Shown: positions 11,764 to 24,299, numbered from the stretch's first letter. The stretch is 64,000 bases of DNA from Acanthosepion esculentum (GCA_964036315.1 OZ038488.1:66397142-66461141), one strand, 5' to 3'. Notes: generated by a model not told the origin, from the sequence alone. Numbers and translations are program-made.

Positions 11764-14700
11764 CCTCAAATTTAATAAAAACCAAAGTTTTATCGTCAAT
11801 GTTTATATTATTATTAAGAGGAAAGACCAAAATATTTTTTTTCATTATGTAAAAAAAAAAAAAAAAATTAATCCTTTCTCGCACGTTCTAAATTTTGGTT
11901 AAAACAACTTTTTACGTCAGTGGTCACGTACGGTAATATTTACCATTAGTTTTTTAGCGTCTTTTTTCAGTTGAAAAACACATTAATTTGGAAATTCTTG
12001 CAAAAATCAAATAATTGTCGGATTTTGGAGCAACTTTTAGAACTTATTCACAAATGTATGAAATATTTTAATGTTTTTTTTTTTTTGTTTTTTTTTCAGA
12101 AAGTCATGGTAAATTTTTTTTTTTTTATATCTGTTAGTGTTCAAACGTAACCCCCCACCCCCGCCCGCTTTTACTTAATGAAAATTCGACCTGTGTAATT
12201 TTTTGATTATTAAAAGTCAGACTTTTTTTTTTTTTTTTTTTTTTTTAGTAAATTTCGACCCGATGTTACCCGAAATTCAGCTCTGAATTGTAAAATACAA
12301 AAAGTAAAAAAAAACCAGTAAAACTAAGACATTATTTAATTAAAAAAACTTTTAACGGCTTTTATGAATAATTATTATCTGAAGCCAAAATATTTTTCCA
12401 ATGAAAAATTAATTTTTCCAAGAATTGTTTTCTTTTTTTTTTCCAATTTTAAATACAACAATGTGATAAAATTTAGCCCTTATTGATTTTTTGCTTTAGC
12501 ATCTTCAATATTTTTAAACACAAAGTGATCTTGTTTTTTTTTAGGAAGGGAACAAAAATGTACCAACATGTGGGATTATTTACAAATTTTTAACGATTGG
12601 CATTATTTAAGAGATATGATCTTCGGGCGTCTATATTTCACAGCCCGGTCGCCAAGTGGGTTGTCCCCAAATCATTTGCCTCCCACCACCTGTGATAATT
12701 ATGTGAACTGACTTAAAGAAAGCCCTCCTCCATCTCCGGTAGAATTCTAGAGGCACTGAGACTAGAAATAATCTATTTTCTTTCTGTTTATTTTTAAGCA
12801 CTCCATGTTACGATTATTATTATTTTAAAAGTTATAGGGTTTTCAGTTTGCTATGAAATTGAAATTTATTGATCTCCCTACGCCACGGCATGAAAAAATA
12901 TGCTCATCTAACAACTCTTCTTTAAAAAAAAATAATTCGTAATTTGGAGTGCATAATTAAAAATAGAAATGTATTATATTTTGAAAAATGAATGCAGCTT
13001 TTACGCGACTGGGGGAATGAGATACATATTTTTGCTTCCGTACGTTATCAAATTACCATTACAATGAATTTACATAACGAAATTGACCACCCAATTTTGT
13101 AAAATTTTACTTTAAAAAAATTCATATTCTTGATAAGGAGTACTTAATCTATATAGTTACATTTTTAAAGAAAAAACTGGGGAAAAAAGTAACTTGTCGC
13201 ATTTTCCACCCGCCCATCTCAAAACGCTCTAACGACGGGCCTGATATAAAGCTGGAATGAGTTGCAATAAAGAAAGAGCATTACACTACGAAAGGCCTTT
13301 TTGGCTCTTGTGTTTGTAACAATATCTTCGCGCTTTTAAACTGAAAAGTTTCTGTTGGGCACACATTTTTACGCGGTGCGACTTCGTCTGTCTAAAAAAC
13401 AAACACTGATGACGTTAATGATAGTTAAAACTAAAAGTAAGAACCTCAAATTTGTAAATTTCGCCTAAGTCTACTCTAAAAACTGCAGTGTAGCTACATT
13501 TCAATCAAATAAATGAGGAATTGGAGTCGCTTCGGCTTATGTGAGGTTTTATTTCATTTAAATAAAATAATTTTTTTTTTCTCCAACCTGACACGAAATT
13601 ATATAAAAATATCCTGAGGCGTGAAAAGTAATATGTTAGTATTTAAAAAAAAATCCACATTTTTTTTTTTGAATAACAAGCATAAAAATTGTTTTAAAAA
13701 TTTTAAATTATGCAGAATAATTAGAATACTTTTTTATTTTTTAGCCATAGAAAATCAAAATAGCTTAACAATTCCCTGTTTGGTTGACCCTGTGGCTATG
13801 AAAATGCTACCCTTTTTAAAAAAATTTAATTTTCTATAAATTAAATAATTAAATACTTAATTTATTTCATTCGCTTTCTACAAATTCTAAGTCTTCTTAT
13901 TCATCGTATGTTTTTATTTTATTTTTTTAATTCACAATGAATTTTTGCCTAATTATAAACTAATTTATCGAATGCCCCCCCCCCCCACTTAAAATCTCTG
14001 TAGTTTTAAGTTTATTTTTATTATGAAACATTAGGTGGCGGGGATATTTCAGTATTTTAACTTATAAAACTTATTTAAATGCATGCTTTATATCTATAAA
14101 AAAAATAAAAGCATTGAATTAAAACTCAAAACTATCATTTCACTAGTTTTTAATTAATTTTTGTGTACTTTTAAATATAGTATAAAAATATTCATTTTAA
14201 TACATTTCAGAAAACGTATAGATAGAATAATAAATTATATTCTTAAACTTGCTGGTTATACATATATTATATAAGGTTAATTTATTTTTAAACACAAAGA
14301 TCGATTTCCTGGTTATTGCACTGCTGGTGTTCCGTATTTCTTTATTTTTTCGCGCGCTTTTTGAGTTTGCGATTACAGTAGAAAACTACTGTTGACCTAT
14401 GACACTGTACTAAAGGCTACTGTGCGTAAATAAACATTTTAAGCAAAAAAGTAAGCACTACGTTTACAAAAACCAGAAAATTAATCCATAAATTTACTAA
14501 TTTCGAAACATCTCTATGACAAATATTGAATTTTTAAGAGATTTGCTGTTTAAGTTTACAATACATTGTTCGTCTGTAATGGCGGTTCGACGAGTGAACG
14601 TGCTTAATGTTTAAAAAAATTGCATAAAACTTTATTTATACACGGTATTTTTTAAAAAGAAATATGGATTAGTCTATTCAAATAAAGCCAAAAGACATTT

Positions 14701-15985
14701 TTTAAATTATTTGAAATGCGTTTTTTCGCCTGTTTTATTTCATTTTCTTTTTAACGAAATTTGTGTTGATTGTACTAAAAATACTTTGTTTTATAAATTC
14801 AAGAATTCTAGTTTTTAGTTAGATTGAAATGTCTTCTATTTAAAAATTCAGTATATTTGAGAAGCAATTATTCTTTTAAACATTAAAAAAAAAAAACCCC
14901 CAAAAAACAATAGACCCGTTGTGTCGATTAATGATTTTTTTAAATGTACGAATATCCTTTTGCAAATGTCATTTTGATACCCAAGCATACAAAATTAGAG
15001 CAACCCGAATAGTATTGTTCAAAAATTCAGAGTTATTTATATAAAAAAGAAAACCCCAAATAACTATATTGACAGCAAGCGAACAAGATTTGTTCTTGCT
15101 TGCTAGATTTTTATGACTACAAGCGATCACATTTTTTTACGCTTTTACCATCAGAGCAACGACTTCCTACTCCTTTGTCAAAGTCGGCGAAGAAGTCCTA
15201 CCTGACCCAGCAAACTATTTATTTCAGCAGTTTAAAAGGAACGAATTTAGTGTGAAAAAGATGTAAGACATTATTACAAAATTCTCTGGTTTCGTTAGTT
15301 GACGTTCGTTTTTTTTAATGTTTTATTTTGCTTTAATACAGTTAGTGAATATGTTAGTTACCAACATTATACAGTGAAATTCTCAGGCCACTCATCAAGG
15401 AAAAACACCCAAACATGTTTAAAAAAAGAATTCGCCAAACATAGAAATTGTTTTACGCGCCGTGCCGCCGACACGTACCCAACCGAAACATGTCAACGGT
15501 GAACGTTTTTTTTTTTCTTCTTTTTAGGTTAGAAGAGGGTTATATTCGTTCGTGTCCAACATTAAAATAGCCCCTATGGATATGGTTAATTTGCATTTTA
15601 TTTATTTGTCACATTCACTTTTATACGTTCCAGATTGAGGTGTCGGTACCGGTGTACCATTTTAAGAAAAAAAAAAAAAAGCTATAAGTATTTGTGAATT
15701 CATGCATTGTATTTAATTTGTAATTGTTTGTGTGCCCCGAAGCTTAAGGGGTGCTGATCAGGAGAATCTTTAAATTTAGAATAAAACTTGAAAATTGTCC
15801 CAGTTTGGAAATTATGGAAAGCCTCCCTTTAAACATGACTGAATGGTTGATTAAATTATTCTTAAAAACTTGAAGAACCCCTACCTACGACAGCGCAATG
15901 ATTAGCAAGCACTTGTCTCACTGACAGACAAGAAGCCAGTTAATTCACAGGGCTATTTATTATCAGTTTGAGTCTTTTAGACTAA
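11669..15985. other. Long AT-rich non-coding region
   Basis: No gene seen. It contains many poly-A/poly-T tracts (for example 11735-11762, 11851-11867, 12223-12246) and a C-run at 13975-13987. Short frames such as 13621-13839 and 15299-15502 have no recognisable domain and low-complexity composition. A slightly more GC-rich patch at 12600-12770 was not assigned. Confidence 0.55.
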
Positions 15986-15989
15986 GCTT

Positions 15990-17245
15990 AGGTCCCCCAC
16001 ATCGATTTCTGGAGGCTGTTCTTTCGGCGGCCGGTTTCGGGCCGTACTTTCGCACCTGGATCCGACTTCTGTATGCGACTCCCGGAGCGCTGGTGGAGGT
16101 GAATGGGGTACGATCGGAGCCTTTCGTATTGTCTCGCTCCATTCAAAGTTGTCCGCTTTCGCCTTTGCTTTACGTTCTTGCGTTGGAACCTTTCCTTCGC
16201 AAGTTAAAGGCGAATCCGGTCCTAGGCGGGATTTCCCTGCCCGGTGCTACCACATCAGCCAGGTATTCTGCCTATGCTGATGGCGTTTCGGTTCTTGTAT
16301 CGAGCTGGGCCGAGATTGACGAAGTCAGCAAAGAGATCAGTGGGTATGAGATGGTGACAGGGACCAAGATCAACCGCGATAAGTCTGTTGGCTTCGTGGG
16401 GCCTTCTGGGTCGCCGAAAGATTTTACTCAGCGGGCTTGGAAAAATCTCCAAACTGCCGACGCTGTGGTGGAGAGGTCGAGACCCTGAGTCACGCCTTCT
16501 TTCACTGCAGGATGGTAGTGCCGTTGTACAAGTTTGTTCTAGGCCTTATGGTCCGCATGTTGCAGGGAAAGTTCTTTGTCCTTGAGGCCTCTTCTGTTTG
16601 TAGAAATGTGGCACCGCCGCTGACGAAGACTGAATAATATGTGTTCCACTGCTTGCTAGGTGTTATGAGAGTCGTGATTTGGACGACACATCAGAAGGGA
16701 TTCTATGGAGGCGAGAAGTTCACTTCTTCCCAACTGATCTTGTACTTTAAGCATCAGCTTAAAGTCAAGATTAGGACGGAAAGGCAGCGGCTCACTTCAT
16801 CAGAATTCAGCAAAAGGTGGGTAAATCTTGCGCGTTTGTGTCGTGTGAAAGGGGCTGACCTTGAGTGGCACTTTGATGCCGGTTAGGCATCAGGATATTG
16901 CTCTTCCTGGGTTGAACTTGTGCAACCCATCCCGAAACTAGGTTATGTTAGGTTTAAATTGTGATGCTTTTTAGTTTCTTTTACTTTCAGTTAACTTAAC
17001 TAGGGTATTGGCCCCTTTTATTTCTGTCCCTATTTTTCTTTAAGTATAATTCCCCGTCACCTCCCTCGTTAGGTGGTCAGTGATGTCAGCTCGCTGGTGG
17101 ATGCGGGGCGCCTTTCGTTTCGCGGGAGTGTTTTTCGTATTTGTTGTTGTTTGAATGAGTGCGTGTCAGTGTGAGTGACTGGGATGAATGAATGTTTTAT
17201 ATTATTATAGTCCCGAATTGTTTTCGGTCAATAAACTGATATTTC
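15990..17245 (+). pseudogene. 5'-truncated Tx1-like LINE, reverse transcriptase 3' part and 3' UTR
   Basis: The copy begins inside the reverse transcriptase (FLEAVLSAAGFGPYFRTWIR) and continues with VNGVRSEPFVLSRSIQSCP. The catalytic box is YADG where active enzymes have YADD, and the usual QGCPLSP is QSCPLSP. A frameshift near 16420-16437 drops into a second frame carrying a zinc-finger-like CRRCGGEVETLSHAFFHC. A stop at 16635 interrupts what should read straight on into YVFHCLLGVMRVVIWTT. The last frame ends at 16886. A 3' UTR with AATAAACTG near 17231 follows. The block is more GC-rich than its surroundings. It is a dead-on-arrival non-LTR retrotransposon copy. Confidence 0.85.
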
Positions 17246-17369
17246 TGCCACATTTAGTGATTGTGGGGGATTTTATTACTAATATTATTATTTCTTTAGT
17301 TTCTTGTATGTGGTTTTGTATTCATATTGTAAATACTCATTGGGGCTAGTTTTTAGAATTGTTGTTTTA

Positions 17370-17600
17370 TTCCCTACCCCCCACAGACAATGAATTGTAA
17401 ATATGGGGTCTAGTTAGTACTTTCATAGAGACAGTGAGGTATTATGGTGGATGTAGTAAGAAAGGTCCATAAGAATGCGTTGTTTTGGTGTAAGGAATAT
17501 TGTTTGTACGATTGGGTCAGTGTTTGTGGCGATCTAAGTTATAGTTAAAGACAGAAGAAGACCGTCCTTTCCCCAATCCCCGCTTCGGCCATGTGCCACA
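17370..17600 (+). repeat. Dispersed repeat, inverted partner of 8778-9000
   Basis: It shares several long strings, in opposite orientation, with 8778-9000 (for example TTTGTACGATTGGGTCAGTG). It sits directly downstream of the Tx1-like LINE tail and may be part of it. Confidence 0.6.
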
Positions 17601-18243
17601 TTTCTGTATATAACAGAATAAATATTGCTTAGGTTCCCAAGTACGGTACACTTCGTGAAGATCGAATTCTCGTTGTTTTGCAAATTATTTACTTTAGTGA
17701 GCGAAACAATTTTGTTCAGCTTTTACAACACACTAGACGATAAATTAAAATTTCTTCGCTTAATTTCTAGTCTTTATTCAGTCCCCACTTTTTTTTTTAA
17801 AAGGGTTTACTTTAGGTACTACATTTTGAACTCGAATTAAGAACTAGGACAATACCGAAAGTGAAAAAATAGTTTGAAAAAAAATCAGTGATTTATCGTA
17901 TTAATTTCCTAACAAAGGTAAATAAATAAATAAAAATAGTACAGTCCACATACACATTTGTGTTGAGTAATAATAAACCACTAACATGGGTTTTAAATTC
18001 CAGAAAATGAAACGTTTAAAGGTCATGTCTATTTTAAATTTTTAACTAAACTTTTTATAAAAATATTGGAAGCAGTATTATTTTAGAAAACTCCAGTTTC
18101 TCCAGTTTTGTTTCAATAGACACCTTTTTCATTTAAGTCGTTTAAAAAAACTTTTGTTTGACATTTAATCTTGATAAATCAGCTTCACTTACGATGCCAG
18201 GCAACGAGTTGTGGCACATTCAGATAATTGTACTCGCAACTTA

Positions 18244-18440
18244 CAGGGTGGTCCGAAACTCTTGTCACCCTAACCTTTTCTTCCAAACTATAGTATAAGG
18301 AGCTTGTGTCAGCCATCTGAAATAGAATATATTACGTACGGGTGACAAGACTTTCGGATCTCCTTGTAGAATGCTAGCAGTTGTTCTACGTAGGTTGTAG
18401 TTTTTTTGTTTTTTTTTACAATGTGGTTCACCCTGTACAA
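18244..18440. mobile_element. Mariner-type MITE
   Basis: The element starts CAGGGTGGTCCGAAACTCTT after TA. An inverted copy ending near 18366 (GGGTGACAAGACTTTCGGAT) makes a palindrome of about 123 bp. A further inverted end, rc TACAGGGTGAACCACATTG, lies at 18419-18437. Ends of this form are typical of mariner-derived MITEs. Which of the two right ends belongs to the left end is unclear. Confidence 0.6.
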
Positions 18441-18461
18441 AGCACAAGAACCACTCTAGAC

Positions 18462-18602
18462 AGATGGTTACAGATTCAAAGGAATCACCTCAAACAAAGT
18501 GATAATGCCACCAGGACGCACGTTGCCACTGGAAGTGAAAGAGAATGAAAAGACTTTAGAAGGAACTGGGAACCCAATCCTAAACCTCTGCTTTTCTTTT
18601 TA
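18462..18602 (-). mobile_element. SINE 3' part
   Basis: Reverse complement of the SINE tail seen at 7466-7672. The + strand shows AACAAAGTGATAATGCCACC and GAAAGAGAATGAAAAGACTT, matching the rc of TCTCTTTCACTC...CACCTTGCTT. Confidence 0.65.
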
Positions 18603-19930
18603 AGGAAGAAAAAAATATCAAGGAAAATAAAAATGAATGAATAAATAGTAAATAGAATTTCAGAATTTTGGTGGAGACGTTAGATGTATAGAACTAAAGT
18701 AGTCTGTTAGATTGAATAAATCTAGCAATTGTGTGAAAAAATAGGTAACTAGTTTGACTGAACAGTTAATTTTCAAAGAACAGTCATTTTGTCTGGCCAA
18801 CTAATATTAAAAAGATCAAATTCCTTTTATCCTGTCATCTTAACTATGTCTGGTACAAGTACAGGGCACTAACTGAGGATTACATTTTCTACAGTAGAAA
18901 TTTTTGGTGGGACTAGAATACTAACTCTTGTTCAATGATAAGATGTCATCGAGACTTGAAATATCGACTCAAACTATTGTCTTGTAAAAACATACATTTT
19001 TTTTGTTTCAATGAAGGAAACTTTGTCATAATTAGGCATAAAAGAATTAATTTTTGCTGTAAAGGTATATTAAGAGCTTTTGTTTCTCTAAAGAGGAATA
19101 CAAATTTTATGAATTAATTAAACAAATAATTTATTTATCTATATCAAAGAAAATAAACTCCCATTTTTACATGACTAGAATTTTTTGCAACACACTGATG
19201 CATGTTGAAATCCTCACAGCATTTAGCATTGTTGAAGTTGTTGCTAACATTTTTGTCGAGATTTACAAACTCTACGTTGCGTTCAATTTCGCAAACCATT
19301 TGATAAAATTTGAATAAGTTGATTTGTTTAAAAAATACTTTGACAGAGACCCTACTTTATGGGTTTTATGCACCCTAGTAAAGCCAACTGTACTTTGTCC
19401 CCTTACCTGTTTGCACCTCTCCCCAGCTAGTATATATATATAAACAATAAAACTATCAATTTTATGTCAGCAATAAAATAAATTTAAGAGTAGGCAATAT
19501 CATCAGTAACAGATGGTTTTTTCTGTATTCTAATTATCATAATTTATTGACAACTACCCCAAGAATGAATGTTATCATTAGATGTAAGATTAACTGTAAT
19601 ATCTTAGGAGATATTTACACACTTGTTTCTTTGTGATCTGACTATTGTCAGCTAAAACAGGACATTTATTACTAGAATTATTTATTACTTTATAATGACA
19701 AAAGTGTTATTTGCTTTAGTTTTGAAAATATTTTTTTTCATTTAGTCTGAGGAAAACCATTTACTCGCAGAAGTCAAGGCCATATTTTATGAGTGGTTAT
19801 TCAGAAAGTAATGTTCCTTCTGCTATGCCTCTTGCTGCAGTTGTGAAAGCTCACTGATCCAATTCATCTTATTAAAACATAGATTTGGTAGCATAGTTTT
19901 TATTGAGAAAAAGTTTGATAGCATAGCTCT
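18603..19930. other. AT-rich non-coding stretch
   Basis: No gene or repeat family recognised. The last bases (19870-19937) contain degenerate pieces of the adjoining 57-bp minisatellite. Confidence 0.5.
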
Positions 19931-19937
19931 TTTTCCA

Positions 19938-20815
19938 GTTGCTAACATAGCTTTTATTGTATTGAGTAAAATTTTAATAGTATAGTTCCATCCAGTTGCT
20001 AACATAGCTTTTATTGTATCAAGTAAAATTTTGATAGTATAGTTCCATCCAGTTGCTAACATAGCTTTTATTGTATCGATTAAAATTTTGATAGTATAGT
20101 TCCATCCAGTTGCTAACATAGCTTTTATTGTATCGAGTAAAATTTTGATAGTATAGTTCCATCCAGTTGCTAACATAGCTTTTATTGTATCGAGTAAAAT
20201 TTTGATAGTATAGTTCCATCCAGTTGCTAACATAGCTTTTATTGTATCGAGTAAAATTTTGATAGTATAGTTCCATCCAGTTGCTAACATAGCTTTTATT
20301 GTATCGAGTAAAATTTTGATAGTATAGTTCCATCCAGTTGCTAACATAGCTTTTATTGTATCGAGTAAAATTTTGATAGTATAGTTCCATCCAGTTGCTA
20401 ACATAGCTTTTATTGTATCGAGTAAAATTTTGATAGTATAGTTCCATCCAGTTGCTAACATAGCTTTTATTGTATCGAGTAAAATTTTGATAGTATAGTT
20501 CCATCCAGTTGCTAACATAGCTTTTATTGTATCGAGTAAAATTTTGATAGTATAGTTCCATCCAGTTGCTAACATAGCTTTTATTGTATCGAGTAAAATT
20601 TTGATAGTATAGTTCCATCCAGTTGCTAACATAGCTTTTATTGTATCGAGTAAAATTTTGATAGTATAGTTCCATCCAGTTGCTAACATAGCTTTTATTG
20701 TATCGAGTAAAATTTTGATAGTATAGTTCCATCCAGTTGCTAACATAGCTTTTATTGTATCGAGTAAAATTTTGATAGTATAGTTCCATCCAGTTGCTAA
20801 CATAGCTTTTATTGT
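19938..20815. repeat. 57-bp minisatellite, 15 complete units
   Basis: Fifteen complete 57-bp units (19938-20792) plus a partial sixteenth. Each begins GTTGCTAACATAGCTTTTAT and ends with GTATAGTTCCATCCA. Units are nearly identical. The leftmost three carry the only visible changes (ATTGAGT, ATCAAGT, ATCGATT), and degenerate half units flank both ends. Because 57 is a multiple of three, two minus-strand frames stay open through the whole array (326 and 272 codons). These are artefacts of the repeat and not evidence for a protein. Confidence 0.95.
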
Positions 20816-21069
20816 ACAGAGAAAAGTTTGATTGCATAATTTTTACAGTACGGAAAAAAATTTGGATACTGCATTAGTTTCCACTTGTTTTTATCAATTT
20901 AAAAAATATTTTAGCACTCAATTTAAATATTGTTACAGATTTTTCAACATGATACTACCTGTTATTGTCTTCAGACAATGTTTCAAGATTTCTGACATTT
21001 CCGAATACAGAGACCTGGTGTACTACGTGCCACAAGGTCTCCAAACAACCTTCCGTAGGTTTTGAATTC

Positions 21070-21290
21070 AGAGTTCTCCTTCTCCTAGACTAGTTGCATC
21101 CAAGGCTATAAAACCTAGTCTGTCCTGCTATTTACCCATAGCTGGAGGGAGAACAAGACATTTAATACCTTTCTCAAGAGTATTAGCACATAAGTGAATG
21201 TAATAGTTTCATCTGGAATTCGAACTTGACTCTCAGATTCCTCAATCCAAGCTGCTATTCACTACTCCACCAAGACTCCATACTTCAGTA
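21070..21290 (-). mobile_element. tRNA-derived SINE
   Basis: Same family as 9704-9905, reversed. The + strand shows GCTATAAAACCTAGTCTGTC, TGCTATTTACCCATAGCTGG and the reversed B box GGAATTCGAACTTGACTC, followed by a head region ending CACTACTCCACCAAGACTCC. Confidence 0.72.
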
Positions 21291-21840
21291 TTTTTAATAT
21301 AATAATTTCATTAACAGATTCTTTTTTTGATTGTCAGTGGTGCTTTTATTTAATTTTGTAAATTTGAACTGGTCATAGTTTCTTATATTCTTTCAGGTCA
21401 TCTGTCAGTTTATGGCCAGAAAGGTTTATTTAGTTTTCATTGGTCAAAGGACTAAAAAAAAAAAAACTTCAATAAAATTATTACATCAAATAATGTTAAA
21501 ATAGGAACCATAAAAATTACACTATTTATTTTTAGGTCTGGTCAGGCTTGGGTCTGCTACTGGTAACATGTAAGCCACTGCAATCTTCCATGTAGATGGG
21601 TGATGGGTAAACTGGCTGCTTGACTAACTTTTCTGTTGGTGAGGAGCATGGCATATCACCCCACAGGATGAAAAACAAGACCTGTCAAAGAGCGGACGAG
21701 CTTCTTATAGGAGCCAATGACTATATATATAAGTCTAAAATTATAAGTCTAAAATTATTGCATTATTGCAAGATTAATCCCAATACTACCTCAATATAAA
21801 ATATGGCTGTGTATGTATTATAGACGTATGATAAAAACCA

Positions 21841-22041
21841 TTGGAAATAGTTAATAGTTTAGCTGAAAGCACTTGGAATCAACAAACCTTTGGACAAGTT
21901 TCACATTCATTAAGTCCAGAAAAGAAAAGAAAAAACATAATAAACAAAGGTACTTTGTTAGGCTTGTTCCGTGAAACATGTATTAAAGAGGGATTGTTGC
22001 CAAATATTTCTGTTGTCTGTATCTTTTGGATTTATGTATGA
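21841..22041 (+). other. Unassigned open reading frame, possible exon or element fragment
   Basis: A 66-codon frame containing QQTFGQVSHSLSPEKKRKN and GLFRETCIKEGLLPNIS, which looks more protein-like than its surroundings. A GT at AACAAAG/GTACTT could be a donor. That would leave phase 1, which does not fit the phase 0 start of the Mondo exon at 23170. The upstream acceptor candidates are poor. I do not recognise the sequence. It could be a transposon fragment. Confidence 0.3.
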
Positions 22042-22145
22042 GAAATTTTTTTTTTTCATTATAAAACTTGATGTCACCAAAAATAGGTATTTGTTTTAGC
22101 ATACATACGGACAATAATGGGTATGTGCCCATTCACATAAATACA

Positions 22146-22478
22146 GTAGTAAATACTGTATGTTGGTCTGCAGTTGGAGATTTGTCTCCGACTGTGCTGG
22201 TCAAACTCTCTGCCTCCGGGTAGAGAGGATCCCCAGATAAGGCTATGTCAAAGGGCAGTGTCTCATCTCTGGAAACAGCTACTTGATCCCGTTTTATATG
22301 GGGTCTATGGGGAATTTTTGGCCGAGCCTATGGGCTCGGATACCCCCACTTTTAATTCAGCCTTATGCCACATCTGACCGCGTGGGGCGGTTGGTAGATA
22401 TCCTGCAGTTGGAGATTCATTGTGGAATTCACTTAACTCACTTTTAGCAGTTGACTACTTCTACACTCTGCTGGTGAA
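22146..22478 (+). repeat. Dispersed repeat, inverted partner of 27690-27965
   Basis: Contains GCAGTTGGAGATTTGTCTCC, CTCTGCCTCCGGGTAGAGAGG, GGGGTCTATGGGGAATTTTT and GAGCCTATGGGCTCGG. The same strings occur reversed at 27690-27965. The GAGCCTATGGGCTC piece is itself palindromic. The family is not recognised. Confidence 0.65.
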
Positions 22479-22702
22479 TCTTATATGTGTTCTTGTCCTA
22501 ATTATTATTGTTCATTACCAACCTTTGTTTGATTATTCTATTCAGTAACCTTCCCTAGATTACAACATATATATATATATCACAGGATAAGTTACTTATA
22601 TGATTTGTTTTCTGCTATCTTCTAAAGTTTACATCAACTCTATAGAGTACAGAGTATAAAGTTGAGTAAATTGTGTAATTTTATTTACTATTTATTTTTT
22701 CT

Positions 22703-22880
22703 TCAATAGGAGTAGATATGTTTGTCTATCATCTGGTTCACACTCCTCCACAGTCTTTTGAGCAGGAGTGGAGGTTTATCGCTTGTTTTCTATTTAGGAA
22801 TGGATTTCCAGTTTTCTCATTCTCTTTCACTCTTAATAGCATTATCGCCTTGCTTCGGGTGAATCGATCAAAAAAAAAAA
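22703..22880 (+). mobile_element. SINE with LINE-like 3' tail
   Basis: Full copy of the 7466 family: GGAGTAGATATGTTTGTCTA, TTTGAGCAGGAGTGGAGG, tail CGCCTTGCTTCGGGTGAATC and an A-run. It ends 290 bp upstream of the Mondo basic-region exon. Confidence 0.75.
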
Positions 22881-23169
22881 ATATTATGTATTACAAATCT
22901 TACCAACATCATTTGGTTATTCCCAATTGTTCTGTCACTCTCTGGTAAAAATAACATTTCATGAACAGTTTTTTAATATAGATAAAGTCTTAATGTATAT
23001 TCTCATGGAATATGTAAAAAAAAAAAATTAAATTAAAAAGTGTCCCCCGAAATCATTGGAGTCTTGATTCAGTATAAAGAAAGATTAAATTAATGTAAAA
23101 TAAAGATAAAAATGCTGATTCAAATAATTTGTGAAATAACAAATATTTTTCTAATATGTTTCTACCCAG

Positions 23170-23322
23170 GTGACGCTGTCCAACTCCGATCTCTCGTCAT
23201 CTCCAACACCCTCGCCAGATCCTAGGACTAGTCGAAAACCTGGTCGGCCAGTAAACCCCCTTCCTCGTCACAAGAGAGTCTCTCATATCAATGCGGAACA
23301 CAGGAGAAGAAATAAAATCAAG
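23170..23322 (+). CDS. Mondo: Mondo/ChREBP-like transcription factor, exon with basic region of bHLH
   Basis: This is an internal exon of 153 bases (51 codons, phase 0 at both ends). A good acceptor (pyrimidine-rich, ending CCCAG) precedes it and the donor is AAG/GTTTGT. The first half encodes a Ser/Pro-rich linker. The second half encodes a basic region, HINAEHRRRNKIK. It keeps the His, Glu and Arg-Arg spacing of class B bHLH proteins, which read E-box or carbohydrate-response elements. The family match is to Mondo proteins (vertebrate MLXIP/MLXIPL, fly mio), where the equivalent is HISAEQKRR. These proteins dimerise with Mlx and regulate genes in response to glucose-6-phosphate. Translation running past the donor reaches a stop soon after and is intron. 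The neighbouring exon for helix 1 lies 13.4 kb downstream. I infer Mondo, rather than Mlx or USF, mainly from the C-terminal exon at 58946. Confidence 0.88.
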
Positions 23323-24299
23323 GTTTGTTTTTCTCACACAGGACACTTGCTAATCATCTACTGCCATTTCTCTATGCGCTGTCATATGTGTATATCTGTA
23401 TATATAATTCTGATGAAATTTAAATTTGATTTTTAATATTTTTTTAACACTGTTTTATGTTACTTTTTTAATTTATTTTTTTATTTTTTCTTTGATTTTT
23501 AATTAGTATATTTTTATACTTTCCTAGTGTTTTAATTTTCGTTTGGGAGGTTCTCTCTTTGCCTATAGCTGGGACCCTAACAGGTGCTACGACCTCAGGT
23601 CAGGGTGGATCTGGGAACAACAGCAAGCAACAGTAAGAGGTGGTTCCACAGTTCTCAGAACCTTCAATCTCCTGATCAGAGGCCTTGCTGCCAGATGTAG
23701 TTTATCATCATACCCAGGACGTCTTTAGCCAAACTGACTGATAATTGTAAAGTATACACACCTACATAAGCATATGAATATTGTATTATATTTGATTCTA
23801 AGCACGGTTAAAAAAAAACTATTATAATGATTCATTTTTAAAGCTCTCTAAAAAGTTGTGTCATATCAATCTGTGTGACAATAAGGTATTGTAAAGTAGT
23901 CTACAAAATAATACATTGGTTCATCTTTATCCCTGGTTTTTTTTTCCATGGATTTAGTCAAACCAAAAGAAAGGGGTGATTTGCTTCAGTTGGTGGAACT
24001 AAGGAATGAACTCTAAAAGTTGACATTGGGTAATCTCATATGCTCAAAACTTGTCCATTATAAAAAAAAAAAAAAAATTTAATTTAAATTTCTTTGCTTT
24101 TTTTTAATTTAAATTTTCATTTAATTTTTCAAGGGTGCATTACAGTATGCCAGGAGTAAAAACGCTTATTCATGAAAAAAATTTAAAACAAAATAAAACA
24201 AAATTAAAAATAAGAAGAGCCAATTATTTCTTTTGTATTATTGTGTTGGAATTTAGTTTCATATTTTAGTGAAAGAAAGCACTAAGTATAAACTACAAG

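Noticed and set aside
19938..20815. CRISPR array
   Set aside because: The units are contiguous 57-bp repeats without unique spacers, and the genome is clearly eukaryotic.
19823..20837. Two long minus-strand frames (326 and 272 codons) as repeat proteins
   Set aside because: They are created by a 57-bp tandem repeat whose length is a multiple of three. Both frames are equally open and neither has a recognisable domain.
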